From contig WOAB01000103.1 of the NCBI GenBank assembly GCA_027886185.1, positions 3,686,001-3,750,000 on the forward strand: DNA of 64,000 bases, read 5' to 3'. The translations under genes were made by a program, and so were the position numbers. The DNA is from Rheum nobile. Lineage: Eukaryota; Streptophyta; Magnoliopsida; Caryophyllales; Polygonaceae. Positions 45,138-59,156 of the stretch are shown here, in pieces. The number at the start of each line of letters is the position of its first letter. Within the stretch, counting starts at the first letter, position 1. The notes beneath the pieces were generated by a model. That model was not told the DNA's origin. It was given only the letters and a program-made list of their open reading frames with translations, and did not search any database.

Positions 45138-45832
45138 CTAATTTGTTAGTGGAAAACAATTACAAATATTGAAATACAATAAATCACTAAATTAATATTT
45201 ATTTACTGATTACCAACGTACCTTGTTCAACCTTTGCTATGTCAACTTCATTAGTACGACTTGGCAATATAGATGACTTCCTTGTACCTTCACATTTAAG
45301 TATTAAATGATTATTCGTTTTGAAAACCTCAAACTTCAGACAATGCATGCATGAAAGTATATAAAATATTACATTTCATTAATAACTAACCATTAACAGT
45401 AATAGGTAATGGTGTAGATTGGGTAAGTACAGAGTTGCAAATACTTCCAAGTACATTGCCTGCACAAAGTTTGTTAAAAAAAATACAAATACGCTTTGTA
45501 CAATTATAACTATATTCGAATTTTACCATTACCTATTTGTGGTATAGAAGATGAACATCCTGCCAATATAGATGAATTCCTTGTACCTTCACATTTAAGT
45601 ATTAAATGATTATTTGTTTTCAAAACATATAACTTAAGACAATGCATACATAAAAGTATATTACATAATATATTTCATTAATACCTAACCATTACACGTA
45701 ACAGATAATGGTGTAGCTTGAGTAAGTATAGAGTTTGTGATATTTCCATTTACATTGCCTGCACAAAGTTTTGTCAAGCATTGTATAACATTATTTATTA
45801 ATTTAAAATAATAACAATTTTGTTTTGCTTAC

Positions 45833-45904
45833 CTGATGCGTTTAGTGATGTGCCATGTCGCTTATGTCGTATGACATTCATTCTCAACTTCCTCCTATGC
45901 CGAG
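45833..45904 (-). repeat. Type A exon, copy 3
   Basis: 72 bp, RHRRKLRMNVIRHKRHGTSL plus NASG. Donor ATCAG|GTAAGC is closer to consensus than in copies 1 and 2. Confidence 0.75.
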
Positions 45905-46388
45905 CTATATTGTGCATTAAATTAAAAAAAATCATTATAAATAACAAAATAACTAAAATCATATAAATTTTACGAATAACATACCTTGTTCAATATTTTG
46001 CAAATGAATTTGTTTTGTCAACATTGAATTGTACGATTCAACTGTTAACATAATCGTATACTATTATAAGCAACTTATTATGAGTACGACCCAAAATAAA
46101 TTTTGATATTGGATAAACAGATTAATACCATCGCTTATATGTGATAGAGTATTTGAACATCCTGTCAATACACCTGCATTTCTTGAACCTGAAAATTAAA
46201 GTATTAAATAATAATACATTAGTAATTACCTCAAAATTAAGAACTTAAACTGGAAAAGATAATGAATTAGCCTGGAAACAATATAGACGTGCTACCATTT
46301 ATAATTATATTGCATGCATAACTTTTTTGGTTAAGCAAGCCGTAAATTACTTTTATATTGTAATTAAAAATAATATATTTTGTTCTAA

Positions 46389-46460
46389 TATCCATGTTTA
46401 GCGGTGGTCCATCCGTCTTATGTCTTAGCATATTCATTCTCAATTTCTTCCTTTGTGGAG
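46389..46460 (-). repeat. Type A exon, copy 4, donor lost
   Basis: Encodes PQRKKLRMNMLRHKTDGPPL. At the expected donor the sequence is ATATTA instead of GT, so this copy is decayed or read through. Confidence 0.6.
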
Positions 46461-47174
46461 CTAATGTGTGAATGAAAATAATAATCAAATATTATACGTA
46501 CATAAATCTTTTTTTGTATACCACTTTTAAGAATATAATCCCTTGTTCAACATTGTGAATTTAATTTTGTGATGTAAGAATGACATTGTGCAATTGAACT
46601 ACAAATAAATATTTATATCATAATGTACTTATTATTTTTACTAAACCAAAAAAACATTAATACGGAAAAAAATGGAGATTAAGACGAAAATAAATTATAC
46701 CGTAGTTCTCTTGATCTGGAACACTTGTAGAAAAAAATGAATTATGCCCGTTTTCATCACTTCGGGATAAATGCAAAGCCGGCGTTGTAATATTTTGTTG
46801 CACTGCATAAATACATCAATATGAGTTCGAAAGTGTAAGCTTAAGAATAAAAAAAATGAAACAATAATGATATTAATTCATAGTTATAAAATAGTTATTT
46901 TAAAATAGTATTTTTACAATCATACAATTAAAGATATATTATAATTTACAACATGAAGCACTTATTACAATATAGCTTGTAGAATCAAATTAAAAAACGA
47001 CTTTATAGATTAACAATTACTAACCATTTGAAATATCGGACATGGGGATACGACCACTAACAAAAGAATTGTCTCTAACTCCATGAATATATCCTGCAGT
47101 ATCAATATTTATACTCAATAGTAACATTTTAATTTATTGGGAAAATTTTGAAAGAATTGAAAAGATCTTTTGAC

Positions 47175-47246
47175 CTGATCGATTTGAATTCGTGCGTTGC
47201 CGTTTATCTCTAATAATAGCCAATCTCAACACTCTATTATGTCGAG
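47175..47246 (-). repeat. Type A exon, copy 5, most diverged
   Basis: Encodes RHNRVLRLAIIRDKRQRTNS. Donor TCAG|GTCAAA is present but the acceptor reads AA instead of AG. Confidence 0.55.
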
Positions 47247-47250
47247 TTAA

Positions 47251-47940
47251 TTCGTGTATAACAAAATTAACCTGCAAAATCTGGTTATACTTTAAAATTA
47301 AAACTTTTATATTTATTTATTTATTGTAATGACATTTAATACAGAAATTGAATAAAATATATTTATGAATAATTTTGTAAAAATAAATGTAAAAAACTAA
47401 AGGACATGTTTATATTCTTTTGTTACATGGGCTTATATGCCAACAATAAACATCATTGGCATGGTTTCACATGATAGGAATACGTATAGGCCTAATACAT
47501 ACCAAAAAAATATTACGTACTTATAAAAAAAATGTAATCTACTATATAATAACTATTTGCATGTACTTATAAAAAAAATATTATGTAATTATCAATGGAC
47601 ATATATTCAAATTTTTGTTCATAGGTTATAACTATTTGCATTCAACATTAAACATGTATATCAGTATATAGGCTCAAGTATGCAAAATCAGAAAGTGAAA
47701 TAGAGGGCCAATTCCAAAAGCTCGTTTTATGTAACAATATATTAATTGTAAAAAAAAAATTGTTAGTTGTCGTTTATATATAATAACAACTAATATAAAC
47801 ATTATATTATGTTGGGTTGAACTAAAACAATGAATGTATAATTTTGAATATTCCTAAAAAAATTGAATAATTCACATAAGAATACATAAATTTAATACAC
47901 TTTATACTATACAACAATTTGGAATTTTAGAGTCTGTTAC
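47251..47940. other. AT-rich Helitron interior, nothing recognised
   Basis: Very AT-rich. It separates the first exons of the Rep gene from a captured plus-strand gene start. It could hold the Rep promoter, but no element was recognised. Confidence 0.35.
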
Positions 47941-48290
47941 CGCTTGTGTTTTGGGCCAACTGACCTGGCTTGGGCCATTTCTGTAATTGGAACCACACGG
48001 CCCAATTAAGCCCAAAACAATATCAGATGCTCCGTTCTTACCTAACCCTAATTCTTTCCATTTTGGGCAAATCATTTCGCTGCTTCCTGTGTCTCTCTCT
48101 TCATCTCTCTGTCTCAGAAACCCTTCCATCTCCTTCCATCTCCATTTCTCTTCTTTACAGATCTATGGCGTTCTCTTTATCTTCTTCAAACTTCGTCACT
48201 TTCCTTCCTTTCTCAACAAATCCCGTCCAAATTGTTTCATTTTTTTTCAAAATAATGACAAGTAAATGCATTTCTTTCCTGTTCTAGTTT
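47941..48290 (+). pseudogene. Captured promoter and first exon of a plant gene
   Basis: The upstream part has several TGGGCC/GGCCCA and AGCCCA words (near 47952-48012), the site II elements of plant housekeeping promoters. A pyrimidine-rich leader follows with TTCTTTACAG, a likely intron acceptor, and then ATG at 48165. The product starts MAFSLSSSNFVTFLPFSTNP, which resembles a plastid transit peptide, and ends after about 40 residues. I cannot name the gene. The plus orientation opposes the Helitron genes, so it is probably a captured fragment. Confidence 0.4.
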
Positions 48291-48452
48291 ACATCTCTAC
48301 CTCCCAGATTCGATCTGCTTCAGATCCAAACAATTTCTTCTCAAAAACTTTCATACAAAACTAAAAAACCACTATTTATCTTCAGAAAATCGCAAGGAAG
48401 CGCAGATCTGGATTTCGGAGGCTATGGAGAGCTAGATAACACCATAAACGTA

Positions 48453-49051
<599 letters not shown>

Positions 49052-49201
49052 TTGTCAGTATATAATTATTTTTTAGATAATTTACAAAACCATATCCGAG
49101 ACTTCTTACTTCGATTACAACCAATATCCTGCAAACTAACCTTGTGTTTGTATTTATCTTTGTTAGCATTCAAACAACATCAAACTCCCTGATGAGGATC
49201 C

Positions 49202-50940
49202 ATGGCAGATAATAGAATGAGATCCAAAGCACATAAATGTAAGAAGTCTAACTCTATTTCTCCCAACCTCCTTCTCTCTCACTCTCTACACATATTTCAA
49301 TTTCTTTTTCTCCTTTTTCTATGTGTCAATGAATTTACACATCTCATTGTATTCTATTTTTTTTGTTTTCGAGGATTCAATCAAATGCAATTTCCACAAC
49401 CAAACAATGTCAGATACAAAAAATATAAGCTTCAATAAAGTTGTTATGCAGGTATGTCCCTAACATAATCAACTAAAAAAAAGTGTTATAAATTCTGTTT
49501 CATGAATTATACAAAACATATTTTAGAAAGATAATCATGTTTGCTGTTCAAGTTGTTCATTTGTTTGATTGATTTTTTTTTGGAAATGAAATATGTTTTT
49601 TTTGATCAAATGCAATATTGATAGTGAATGTGAAATGTATTAAATCAATCTGTGCTAACTGTAATAGATTTAATACTGATATTTAGGATTTATATTTCAA
49701 GTAAATTTGAAATGCTATAATCATTAATTTGTACTATACACCTATTCATACATAAAGATTCAGAACAATATTATATATAAATGACCCTTTTGAGTAGAGA
49801 TTAGATATGTTGTAATATAGTTTGTGAGACTAATATTGAATTTGTTTTTCACTGTTTGATTGCATAAGATGCCTTCACCTAGAGATGATAAGCAAAATGA
49901 CTACAATGCTTATTAAATACACAGATATAAACTTTAATTTCATTCATACTGCATGGTAAATGCTTATAACAATTTTTTTTGTAGTTTTTATGTTTTAATT
50001 GCTATTATGTTTACTGAATTCAATTTTTTTTGCAATTACAACCATCAACACTAAAACAACAACATATCAGGGTATAAATAGTATTTGTAATAACAAATGT
50101 ATCTAACCTTTTCAAATATTTTCCAATCTATGATTCCATGTTTGCACTCCAACTATAATTGATAAGAGAATTAAAATTAATATCAGGAAATAGAATAATT
50201 AAATAGCTTCATAGTCTGAAAGGTCAATATTTCATATTACCAACCATACAGTTTACATAGTGTATTTATCATATTTGAACTCCTATTCTGTGTACAAAAT
50301 TTCTAATTCTCTTACATGCATTAAATACAACATATTAGCTCCAATGTAGATTATTATGATATGAGATTCAAAAACATGATATTATGATTATCCTAAGGAT
50401 GACAAACCTTTAAAGGCCTGTGTAATTAAGATGTATAATTTAGTACTATCAAACTTTGTTATTTGCTTTACTAAATAATTACTTACATGGCAATAAATTT
50501 TTGCACTTACAGGTGTAATATATAAAAAACATGATATCAGGGTATCATCTCAAGAGGTTATATTTACATGTTATGCACACAGTCAGGTAATGTTTTTCTG
50601 TTTCATAGTTTTGAATTGGATATTAAACAATTGGGTACATTTTTTCCAAACTATTACTGATGTATTTTGTATCAGTAATGCAGAATGTAAATTTGGATGA
50701 CAGAAACAACATTGTCATATCCTAGGATCATTCATACAGTATAAGTAAGGTATGAGTACAATATTTAAATAATTCTTGGTTAATACTGTTATTATTTTGA
50801 TTTTGCTGATTTACTTTTGTACTCATTATATAAATTCTTTTTCTTATAGCTAAACATGGGAGCTGAGCTTATGGATATCTCATCAGGAAGAGTGGATAAT
50901 ATATATAGAGGAAAAAGAAGAACTAAAGGTATGCTTTATA
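49202..50940 (+). pseudogene. Exon-like pieces of an unrecognised plus-strand gene
   Basis: ATG at 49202 opens MADNRMRSKAHK and stops at a donor (T|GTAAGAAG, 49238). Later exon-like segments with AG/GT borders occur near 49372-49450 and 50850-50928 (the last contains GGAAAAAGAAGAACTAAAGGTATG). They do not join in frame from the first exon. The first exon resembles the one at 59572-59611 in position and splice phase, preceded in both by TGATGAGGAT. Fragments only; function unknown. Confidence 0.3.
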
Positions 50941-52415
50941 CACTAACTTTTAGTGTAGTAATCAAATTTAACCCATCCTGAAATTCTAGGTTTAGTTATT
51001 ACGATTTGCACATTTTTCTTCAAAGCATGCAAAAAAACTTTAAGCAAAACCCATCCTGAAATTCTAGGTTTAAAAATATATACAACTTATGAACTAATCT
51101 GATTTCTTTACCTATAAACAAACACAACAAATCATAATAAATAACACAAGTTAAACATATAGTACTATAACAAAACTCAGCAATACATCTGACATTCACG
51201 ATGAACAGCATCTTAGGGTTCTCATATAACCACATCCATCACTTTACATTAACGATGAACAACACCTTTAGGTTTTCTCATAAAACAACAACCCTCAGTC
51301 TTTCTCAAATCTCACACGATAAATAGAAGTTATAATTATTCAGCTTATATATCTTTGTAATATATGTTAATAAATGATCTTCCATATATTTACATATACA
51401 GACCTCTTATAATACATAGAAGTTTTATATACTATCCTTGTATATGTTTTTGAATGATTCTAATTGAAATATATATGCTAAAAAAAAATGTACAGATTTA
51501 TTAATATGCTATATTTTTTTCCTACTTACAATTTACATCATTATATAATATCCTTACCCGAATTCAGACAAATAATAACCTAAGTCATTTTCAATTTTAC
51601 TAATATTCATAATGACTTGTCAGTTTTAGTTTTATTCATAATTGTATACCACAGAATAACCTACTTCATTTTCCATTACAAATTTATGCAATATGTTTTG
51701 ATGAGTACAACATAATTGCATAACACTATTTTTAATGAATTCTGATATACTTAAGATAATAATAGGTTTTTTTTTATTATTGGGCCAATAAAATTCATTT
51801 TAAATTGGATATGAAATGACCTTCATAATGTTTAATATATCTAGTTGCCTTACCCGAATTCAGACAAATAATAACCTAAGTAATTTCCAATTTTAGTTTT
51901 ACTCATAATGAATTTCAGTTTTAGTTTTATTCATAATTTGTATACCACAGAATAACCTAATTAATTTTCAATTAAACAGTTATGCAATTTATTTTGACAA
52001 GTACAACATAATTACATAAAACTGTTTTTCATGAATTCTGCTATACTTATAATATATTTTTTGTTTATTGGGCCAAAAAATCAGTTTAAATTGGATATGA
52101 AACGATCTTCATAATGTTTAATATATCTAGATTACAATTTTGCACTGCTTTAGATTAGTGTAAATAAATGTTAACTCTGTTTCTAAATATTATCATGATT
52201 GGATTAATAACAAAACTAATTGGTTTAGTAAATGTATTTAAGAAATGCTATATAACAAACAATCACTTGTCCTCAAAACAAAATAAAATATAATGATTCT
52301 AAATATTCCCAATAATTTAAACTAATTCCAAACATGACAAGAAATGACATAGAATAATTCTAAATAGTCATGAACTTTAAAATAATATAAAACATGACAA
52401 ATTCTTAGCAATTTA
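50941..52415. other. AT-rich Helitron interior with local duplications
   Basis: CCCGAATTCAGACAAATAATAACC and neighbours occur twice (about 51556 and 51851) with similar downstream text, a duplication of about 300 bp. No gene is recognised. Confidence 0.5.
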
Positions 52416-53349
52416 TTATTCATCTTCTTCAAAAGGCTCCTCTTCCTCTTCTTCTTCTTCGTCTTCTCCTTCTTCATCTAACAAATTAATAACAACCTGC
52501 CTCCCATTTAAGTGTTGCCAAGGTAGACGATTAATCTTTGCAAATTCATCCAATACAGCCCAAAGTTGAAGTCCGGATATTTCATACTCCATATCATAAA
52601 TACACGAAAGTTGCCATGCTAACACACATTTACTACTGAATTTCAGCAAATACTCTCTCCCTTCACCTTCAATCCATATATTTACATCACTATTGCGCCA
52701 TGTGATGTAATTATGTTCTTCATTAGACAATGAATCGATACGTAAATAACGATCATGGCCATATTGTATAAACATTTCTTCAAGCCCAGTTTCGTTCAAT
52801 TCAGCCTGTGTAAGAACAATAATCATAGGATTGTAGGAACTAAACGTTGAATGAAAATCAGCCTCTTCAGTTGGACCGAAATAGCCAGCGACATTCTTGA
52901 CTGCACAGTTTAGCTGTTTGTTCGGGAACAAAATAGGGTCTCTCTCATATATGAAGGGACAAATCGCTTATTAACTTCGTCTAAAGCATGTTTAAACCTG
53001 TAACAAATACATTGATAGGATATGAAAAAAAATGGCTTAACTTCATCTAAATAATGTTAAAAACATTGTATTGAAGTTACACATGAATACGAAAGAATTT
53101 TTATAGGAATAATGTATTAAAACTATATTAAATAAAACAGTACCTTTCTGTAGCAATTGCAAGACCAATTGGCATAGAAATCGAACACTTGATGTACTTC
53201 ACCTCGTCAGATAGATCAATAGGTAACGAAAGTCTCATGTGGAAGTTATTAGCCATACGTGGAAATCTGAAATAGTGGCTTTCGGGTAACATGTCAGAAA
53301 GAAAAACATCAGTATGAACTGAGATGTCATGAGCAATAGGATGAACCAT
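52416..53349 (-). pseudogene. Unrecognised Helitron-borne gene with acidic tail, frameshifted
   Basis: Exon 1 is 53144-53349 (starts MVHPIAHDISVHTDVFLSDM, ends IATER at a GT donor). Exon 2 starts at 52997 (FKHALDEVNKRFVPSYM). Near 52940 a run of GA units is two bases too long for the frame. With that shift the reading continues DPILFPNKQLNCAVKN to an acidic end (EEGEDEEEEEEEEPFEEDE) and stops at 52416. The complete product would be about 250 residues. I recognise no domain. It lies between RPA and Rep on the element's coding strand, so it looks like a third Helitron gene rather than a random capture. An acidic tail could mediate protein contacts; that is a guess. Confidence 0.55.
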
Positions 53350-53840
53350 AACTGATTCTTAGAAAGAAAATAAATGGTAAAATGAGATGCTAAACGTTAT
53401 GTGTGAAACAAAGTAAGAGGCTATGTTTTATAGAGTACTCGTATTCAATTTTTAGAAATAATTAAAAGATCTTATCACATTTATAGATACATTATACTTG
53501 TGGTTGTAAATTTGAGAAAGAATTAAAAGATCTTATCACAATTATAGACACATGTAGCAAAATGTATACTTTAAATAATAATTATAAAAATTCGTACATG
53601 TGCATATTGAAAAGATATACTTTAATTAAAGATACAGTTTTTTTTAAGTTTTCAGGCATGAAATCGAATTTAAGGAGATATATTGGCCATATGTATATAC
53701 CGATATACAATTTATTTCCATATTCTGTAATAATTTATCACATTAATTTAATACATTCCTTAAAGAATTTTACAAACAACGCTAAGGTCTTTCATAAGAA
53801 CAGTTGCATGTTAAAACAACCTAAGCATATTATGCAGAGT
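53350..53840. other. Upstream region of the unrecognised gene
   Basis: AT-rich with a short duplication (AATTAAAAGATCTTATCACA occurs at about 53461 and 53521). It may contain the promoter. No clear TATA element was chosen. Confidence 0.35.
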
Positions 53841-53843
53841 CTG

Positions 53844-53923
53844 CTCGCTGCAGAGTATGCTCTTCGAGGGTATTAAGAGCAACCACTCTTCTACTACCAT
53901 CTCAAAGCATATTCTGCATCGAG
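53844..53923. ncRNA. Hairpin, miRNA-precursor-like, member 1
   Basis: 5' arm 53844-53868 (CTCGCTGCAGAGTATGCTC) pairs with 3' arm 53901-53923 (CAAAGCATATTCTGCATCGAG) with a few mismatches around a 32-base loop. The 3' arm resembles the 3' arms of the two hairpins near 59.2 kb. Whether it is transcribed is unknown. Confidence 0.4.
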
Positions 53924-53929
53924 TTATTT

Positions 53930-54379
53930 CAGCCTAATCATTTTTCCTGAATACTTATGTAATGTTCAATAACTGAATGTTATTAATAATATTGCATAAC
54001 TGCTATATAATTTAATGTGAATACTCAGCATGAAAAAGTGTTTAATTTTATCCATATTCAGTTATGTTTTTCGACAATCAAAGTGTTTAAAAAATAACTG
54101 AATGTTAATAAAAAAATTCAGAACTGATTCATAACAGATTGTTAATCAATTTTTCTCAATACCTTAGGTATTTATGAGACTGAATTGAATTTCATTCAAT
54201 GGTTTAGCACAAAACACATTCACCACACAAAAGTATAACACGATGAAAGGAAAAATCCAACATAAATTCATTCAATGGTTTAGCAACATCATACCAATGT
54301 AAAAACTGAAACAAAACACATTAATTCTCTGACAAACTAAATAGTGTACTGGCTCAAATAATAGAAAAAACAACACAAA
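53930..54379. other. AT-rich spacer downstream of RPA
   Basis: Short repeats such as AACTGAATGTTA and CATTCAATGGTTTAGCA occur twice. No gene is seen. Confidence 0.35.
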
Positions 54380-54587
54380 TTAGTCTAACTTTTCCTTCTT
54401 CACTTTCTTTAGAGTAACCCTCCTCTTTGTGGTTGATGCATTGCCATGATTCGTAATATGACTATCTTCAGATTTAGCACTTGAAATACCCCAAGGATGT
54501 TAGTAATGTCATAATGGTAAATTAATTAAGGATTTTTACTTAAATGGGAGAAAGGAAAATTTGGGGATTTAATCCCTAAACTTTCGG

Positions 54588-54742
<155 letters not shown>

Positions 54743-55699
54743 ATGTGAGTTCTTCAGCCGAGCAGCCCCGCTCCCTTCTCCTCCGACGAACTCCTTCTCC
54801 TGTGCCCAGCCCAGTTGTTCTTCTCCGGCGAGCCGACTTGGACCGCGCTGCTGCTCTTCCTCCTCCTCCTCCCCTGCTGCTGCTGTCGTTCTGCTGTCCG
54901 TGCTGCTGCCTTGCTGTGCTGTTGTGCAGTTCGTGCTGCTGCAGTTCATGTGGTGGCTGAAATCGTCGGCGACGAGAAGCCCGAACCGGCGGCGAGAGCA
55001 AGGTGACGATGAGGTATGTTGGGGATCTCTTCAATCTAAAATTTTTTACTGAATTTCTGCTCTGGACAGATTTGAATGTTGGACAGAATTAAATTTGATT
55101 TTGGGCAGATTTGAGTTTGGACAGATTTTGGTTCGAGCAATTGAAGAGGATTGTGGGCAGATTTGGGTTGAAATTGAAGGTTGTATGAGCAACCAAAGAA
55201 ATTCTTGATTTGACTAAGGTGTTGGTATGTGATTTTGAGTATGGTTTCAATTTTGGGGCTGATTATATTGTCTTTGTGCAGCCTTGTTTCGATTGTGCAG
55301 CAACTAGTGATTTTGGAGTTTGGGTTGAATTTTGTGAGGGTTGCTTAATTAATTAGAGGTATGATTTTAGGGTTTGAATTTGGGGGTTTGTTCGTAGTGG
55401 ATTTGTATGAGTTAATTAATGCCAGGGATTTGCTCGGATTGATTTCGCAGGTTCGTTCGAGTTGGTTGGAGGTTTCTGAGGTCGTGGTTGTCGAGTTTAA
55501 GGCAAGATGATTCTTGCTAACCTTTCGTATATTTTTATAAAAATACTTTCGCTTTCTATCTTTGTTCAGTAATTGATTTTATTTTGTCTGAGTGTGTTAA
55601 TCTGGATTATTGGTTGTTGAATTTCATGGTTGGATGTGTGTGTGTGTGTTGGTAATTGTCTTGTGTTGAAGATCGGTTGTGTGCTTGATTAGTGGTTTT

Positions 55700-56640
55700 T
55701 TTTATAGATATTGGTTTTGTTATTTGAAATGGTTGAATGTGTGGATATTGGTTTAGTTGTTTGACATTGGTTGTTTGCTTGGATATTGGGTTCGTGTTGA
55801 ATGTTGATTGTGTGAATAATTATTGGTTGTGCATTGGATATTGGTTGTGTGCTTTGCCATTGGTTCTGTGTTGGATATTTATTGTTTGTTTGGTTGCTGG
55901 TTTGTTGGCGGATATTGATTATGTGTTTTGTTATTGGTTATGTGCTGGGTTATTGGTTTTGTGTTGAACCTGGTTGAATGTGTTGGTTGTTGTTGCCTTG
56001 TGTTATGATTGATTGGATGTTGGTGTAGTAGTTGATTGTAGCTAGTTGTGGATGATTGGTTGTGTTGACAGATGGAGGTGGTGGGTTGTTGGTGGATTGG
56101 TAATGGTTGGTTGTGGAGCCGGGGTGAGGGTGTGACCTCATCCGACCACGTGAGGGTGTGACCTCCTTTGGTTAAGGCTAGGCCAGGGTGATTGATAGCC
56201 TCACCCGACCACGTGAGGGTGTGACCTTACATTGGTTAATGGCCATGGTTGGATGGTTGAAAGTCCCATCCGGAAAGTGTGTGTTGATTTTCTCACCCGG
56301 TGATGTGGTGGTGGAGACGGAGGTTGGATTGGAGGTGTTGGCGGTTGTGCGTGTTGGTTATGTGTTGAATGTTGGTTGTGTACTTGATTAAGTGGTTTTG
56401 GTGTTGGATGTTGGTTGCGTATCTGATTAAAGTGGTTTTGTGATGATATTGGTTGTGCGCTTGATTAAGTGATTGTGTTGGTGAATATTGACTGTGTGTT
56501 TGGTTATTGGTTTTATGTTGGATATTGATTGTTGGCTAGTTTGACTTGTTGTCAAATATTGTTTTTTTTTGTAGCTAGTTGTGATGTGAATTTCTGTTAG
56601 TGTGGTTGTTGGTGGCATCTAGTTGAGGAAAGATGGTGAT
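55700..56640 (+). repeat. Degenerate TTGGTTGTGTGC repeats in the solo LTR
   Basis: Phrases such as GGATATTGGTTGTGTGCTTG and ATTAGTGGTTTTGGTGTTGG recur every 25-40 bases. Three copies of a GTGAGGGTGTGACCTC unit lie at 56127-56225. Confidence 0.6.
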
Positions 56641-58819
56641 GTTGATTGATTATGAAGGTTAGTTTCCCATCTTGAGGGTGTGGGCCAATATGGGTTGGGT
56701 AGAGGTGTATGGGTTGCGGCTCATGTTAACGAACAGGCGGCACCGGAAGGGTGACTGGCCTGGGTTGTTATAATTATATAAGGTGATGATTGTCTTGCTT
56801 GTGCTTATGTGTTCGTTGATGCGAAGGTTGGTTGGAATGTGTTAGTACAGTAGTGAGTTCGGTATGTTTGGTTAGCCTTGGTTACGTGTTGATAGTAATA
56901 TATGTATATATGTTTTATAAAGTTGATAATTGAGGTATTAGTAATAGAGAAGTTGGATTGGATCTTTTTAGTCGTCTATACTTGTGGTGAGGTTGAGGTT
57001 GGATTAAGTGATGTTAGTATATTGAAGAGTTGGATAAGAGGGGTAATGAATGGTTATGTGATAGTGTGTGTTTATGTTTTGATGTGTGGTCGATATTGGT
57101 TGGTTGATATGATAGTGATATTATATGATATATATATGTATATATTGTGTGTGTGTTGTCTTTTGATATGAGTTGATTGGTGATAATTATATGTGTTTTG
57201 AAACTGTTTTGGCTTGAGGAGTCTTGCCAGTCTTGATGGAAGACTGACCAACTTCGGTTTACGTACCGCGGTTGGCTGGGGTATCGGGTCCCCCAGTCAA
57301 TCAAGCTTTGCATGTTTGCAGCAACAAGCGGGTTCTGGATCGCAGATTGGTCTTCACAGTTAAAGATTTGGTTTTGCAGCGAATTTGAAAAGGTTGTATT
57401 AACTACCGTTGTTTTGGTGTAAAATGAGATATTGAGCTTGGTGCAAGGTTTAAAGGTTGTTCCAAACTTGAACAGGGATTTTAATGTTGTTAACTTTATG
57501 TATTGGAAAGAGTTTTGGATTTCTTTTCTTTTAAAAACCGCCTTATAGTCCTTCGGGACTATGGCACTGTAGCACCTCTGGCCAGGGGTGTTACAACACT
57601 CTCCTCCTCAGATTTGCTATTTTCTTCCTCATCATTAATGTTTATATACTCGCATTTACGGGGCATCGCCATTTCATTTGATGACACTTTTGACACCTCA
57701 TTAGTCTCCATATCGAGTGATGCCTGATTTTCCTATAATAAGCAAAAAAACTTGGATCAATTCAAGAACCCAAATTTGAAAATAACAACAAATAAAATGA
57801 AGAATGCATACCTCTGATTCTAAACTGCATTGTTCAAACTTTTCAATCAAAGTCAAATCATCCGTCATGTTTGTTACCGTGTATGCCGTAGCAGATGGAA
57901 GTCTACTAATATTAAATTGGGAAATCAGAACCCTAAACAACATTTTTTTATTTAACAACACATTTAGATAGTCTGGGATGATACTAATGTCCTCATCCTG
58001 AAAATAAAAATGAAAACAAATGAATTAATGAAGTCAGAATCATTTTAGACTTATCACTTCGCATTTTATAAACTTAATTTAAAACCAAAAAATTTACCTT
58101 ATCTATTGACTCAATAATGCTTGTGACGGATTTCTTTAAAAAATGAGTAGCTTCTCTATCAAAGATAGTCAATTGAGCAGTCCCAGATCCATCTATAACA
58201 TTAACTTGAATACAAAATCTGCACAAAATAAAACATATATAAATAACTCAATAAACAAAAACCAGTAAAATTCATTTTATCATAAATTCATTACCTAGGA
58301 ATTGCATATTTCACTAATGCATCACATTTCCTGCACCAAAATTGTTCTTCTTGTGCTTGCACTTTGCTTTTACACCGTTTGCATGAATTATAGTACCATC
58401 CAAATGAATCTTCAATATGGTCAATGGTGGCAAGAACAATAGCCTGGAGAACCTGTAGTAATGATCAATGTAATAAAAATTAAATAATCTTAAAAACTAA
58501 GTAATCCAGAAAACCTAGTATTTATATATAAAATGTTTAAAAAATAAGTTGTTCTTAACTTACCGTTCCACGCTCATGAAGATGTTCATAAAGTTCATCC
58601 AAGGTTTTTCTTGCACTCACATCCAAGAAAATATCAGCAGAAGAATATGATCGCTCACTTGATAGTTGTACACAACTATTACCACCTTTTGGAGCAGATT
58701 GTTTTGATATACTAAAGTTTAAGAAACAATATAGTAAATTATTTACAATTAATATAACAAAATATCAAAACAATTTCAGAAACAGATATGTAAAAATAAA
58801 AAATCAGAATATACCTTTC

Positions 58820-59139
58820 CTTGAACTTTGAAATCAGTTTTCAATACAACAAAATTTAAACCCTATATGAATATAATTGGTATACTTTCAGTTTTAACCT
58901 TTGTATATGATTTCTGCATTTACTGGAAAATACTGAATTCTTTAAAAAAAATGGTGTGTTGTAGACTATTTTGTCATGGTGTAAATATCTGGAGATTGGT
59001 GAGGATTGCACATATATATTTGTCTATATACATACCCTCATCAAAGAAAGAATAAACGTAAGTTCTTTGTCTATATATCTATTTTGCTCTTGGCTCCGAT
59101 GTATATATGAAAGACATCTTTTTCAAATGACATTGTTGA
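58820..59139. other. Helitron interior upstream of RPA exons
   Basis: AT-rich. The N-terminal part of RPA would be expected here but is not visible. Confidence 0.3.
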
Positions 59140-59156
59140 AAATAGAGGGCGTATTA

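Larger units (their letters stand above)
44085..47250 (-). pseudogene. Exon array upstream of the Rep core (N-terminal extension)
   Basis: Minus-strand small exons with matching AG/GT borders and the same phase (two bases in, one base out). Type A: 24 residues, Arg/Lys-rich, five copies. Type B: 69 bp at 45391-45459, 45690-45758 and 47025-47093 (for example SICNSVLTQSTPLPITVNG). Type C: 54-60 bp at 44398-44451, 45533-45586 and 46129-46188 (for example SSALPECSSTLQNIG), with a fused relative at 45222-45287. Further types contain VDITNVLMLNKG (about 44735) or QPLSINDKENHG (about 44901). All lengths divide by three, so copies can be added without breaking the frame. They lead into the CLHCGALLW exon. 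A function is not known; the basic A module could bind nucleic acid. Confidence 0.65.
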
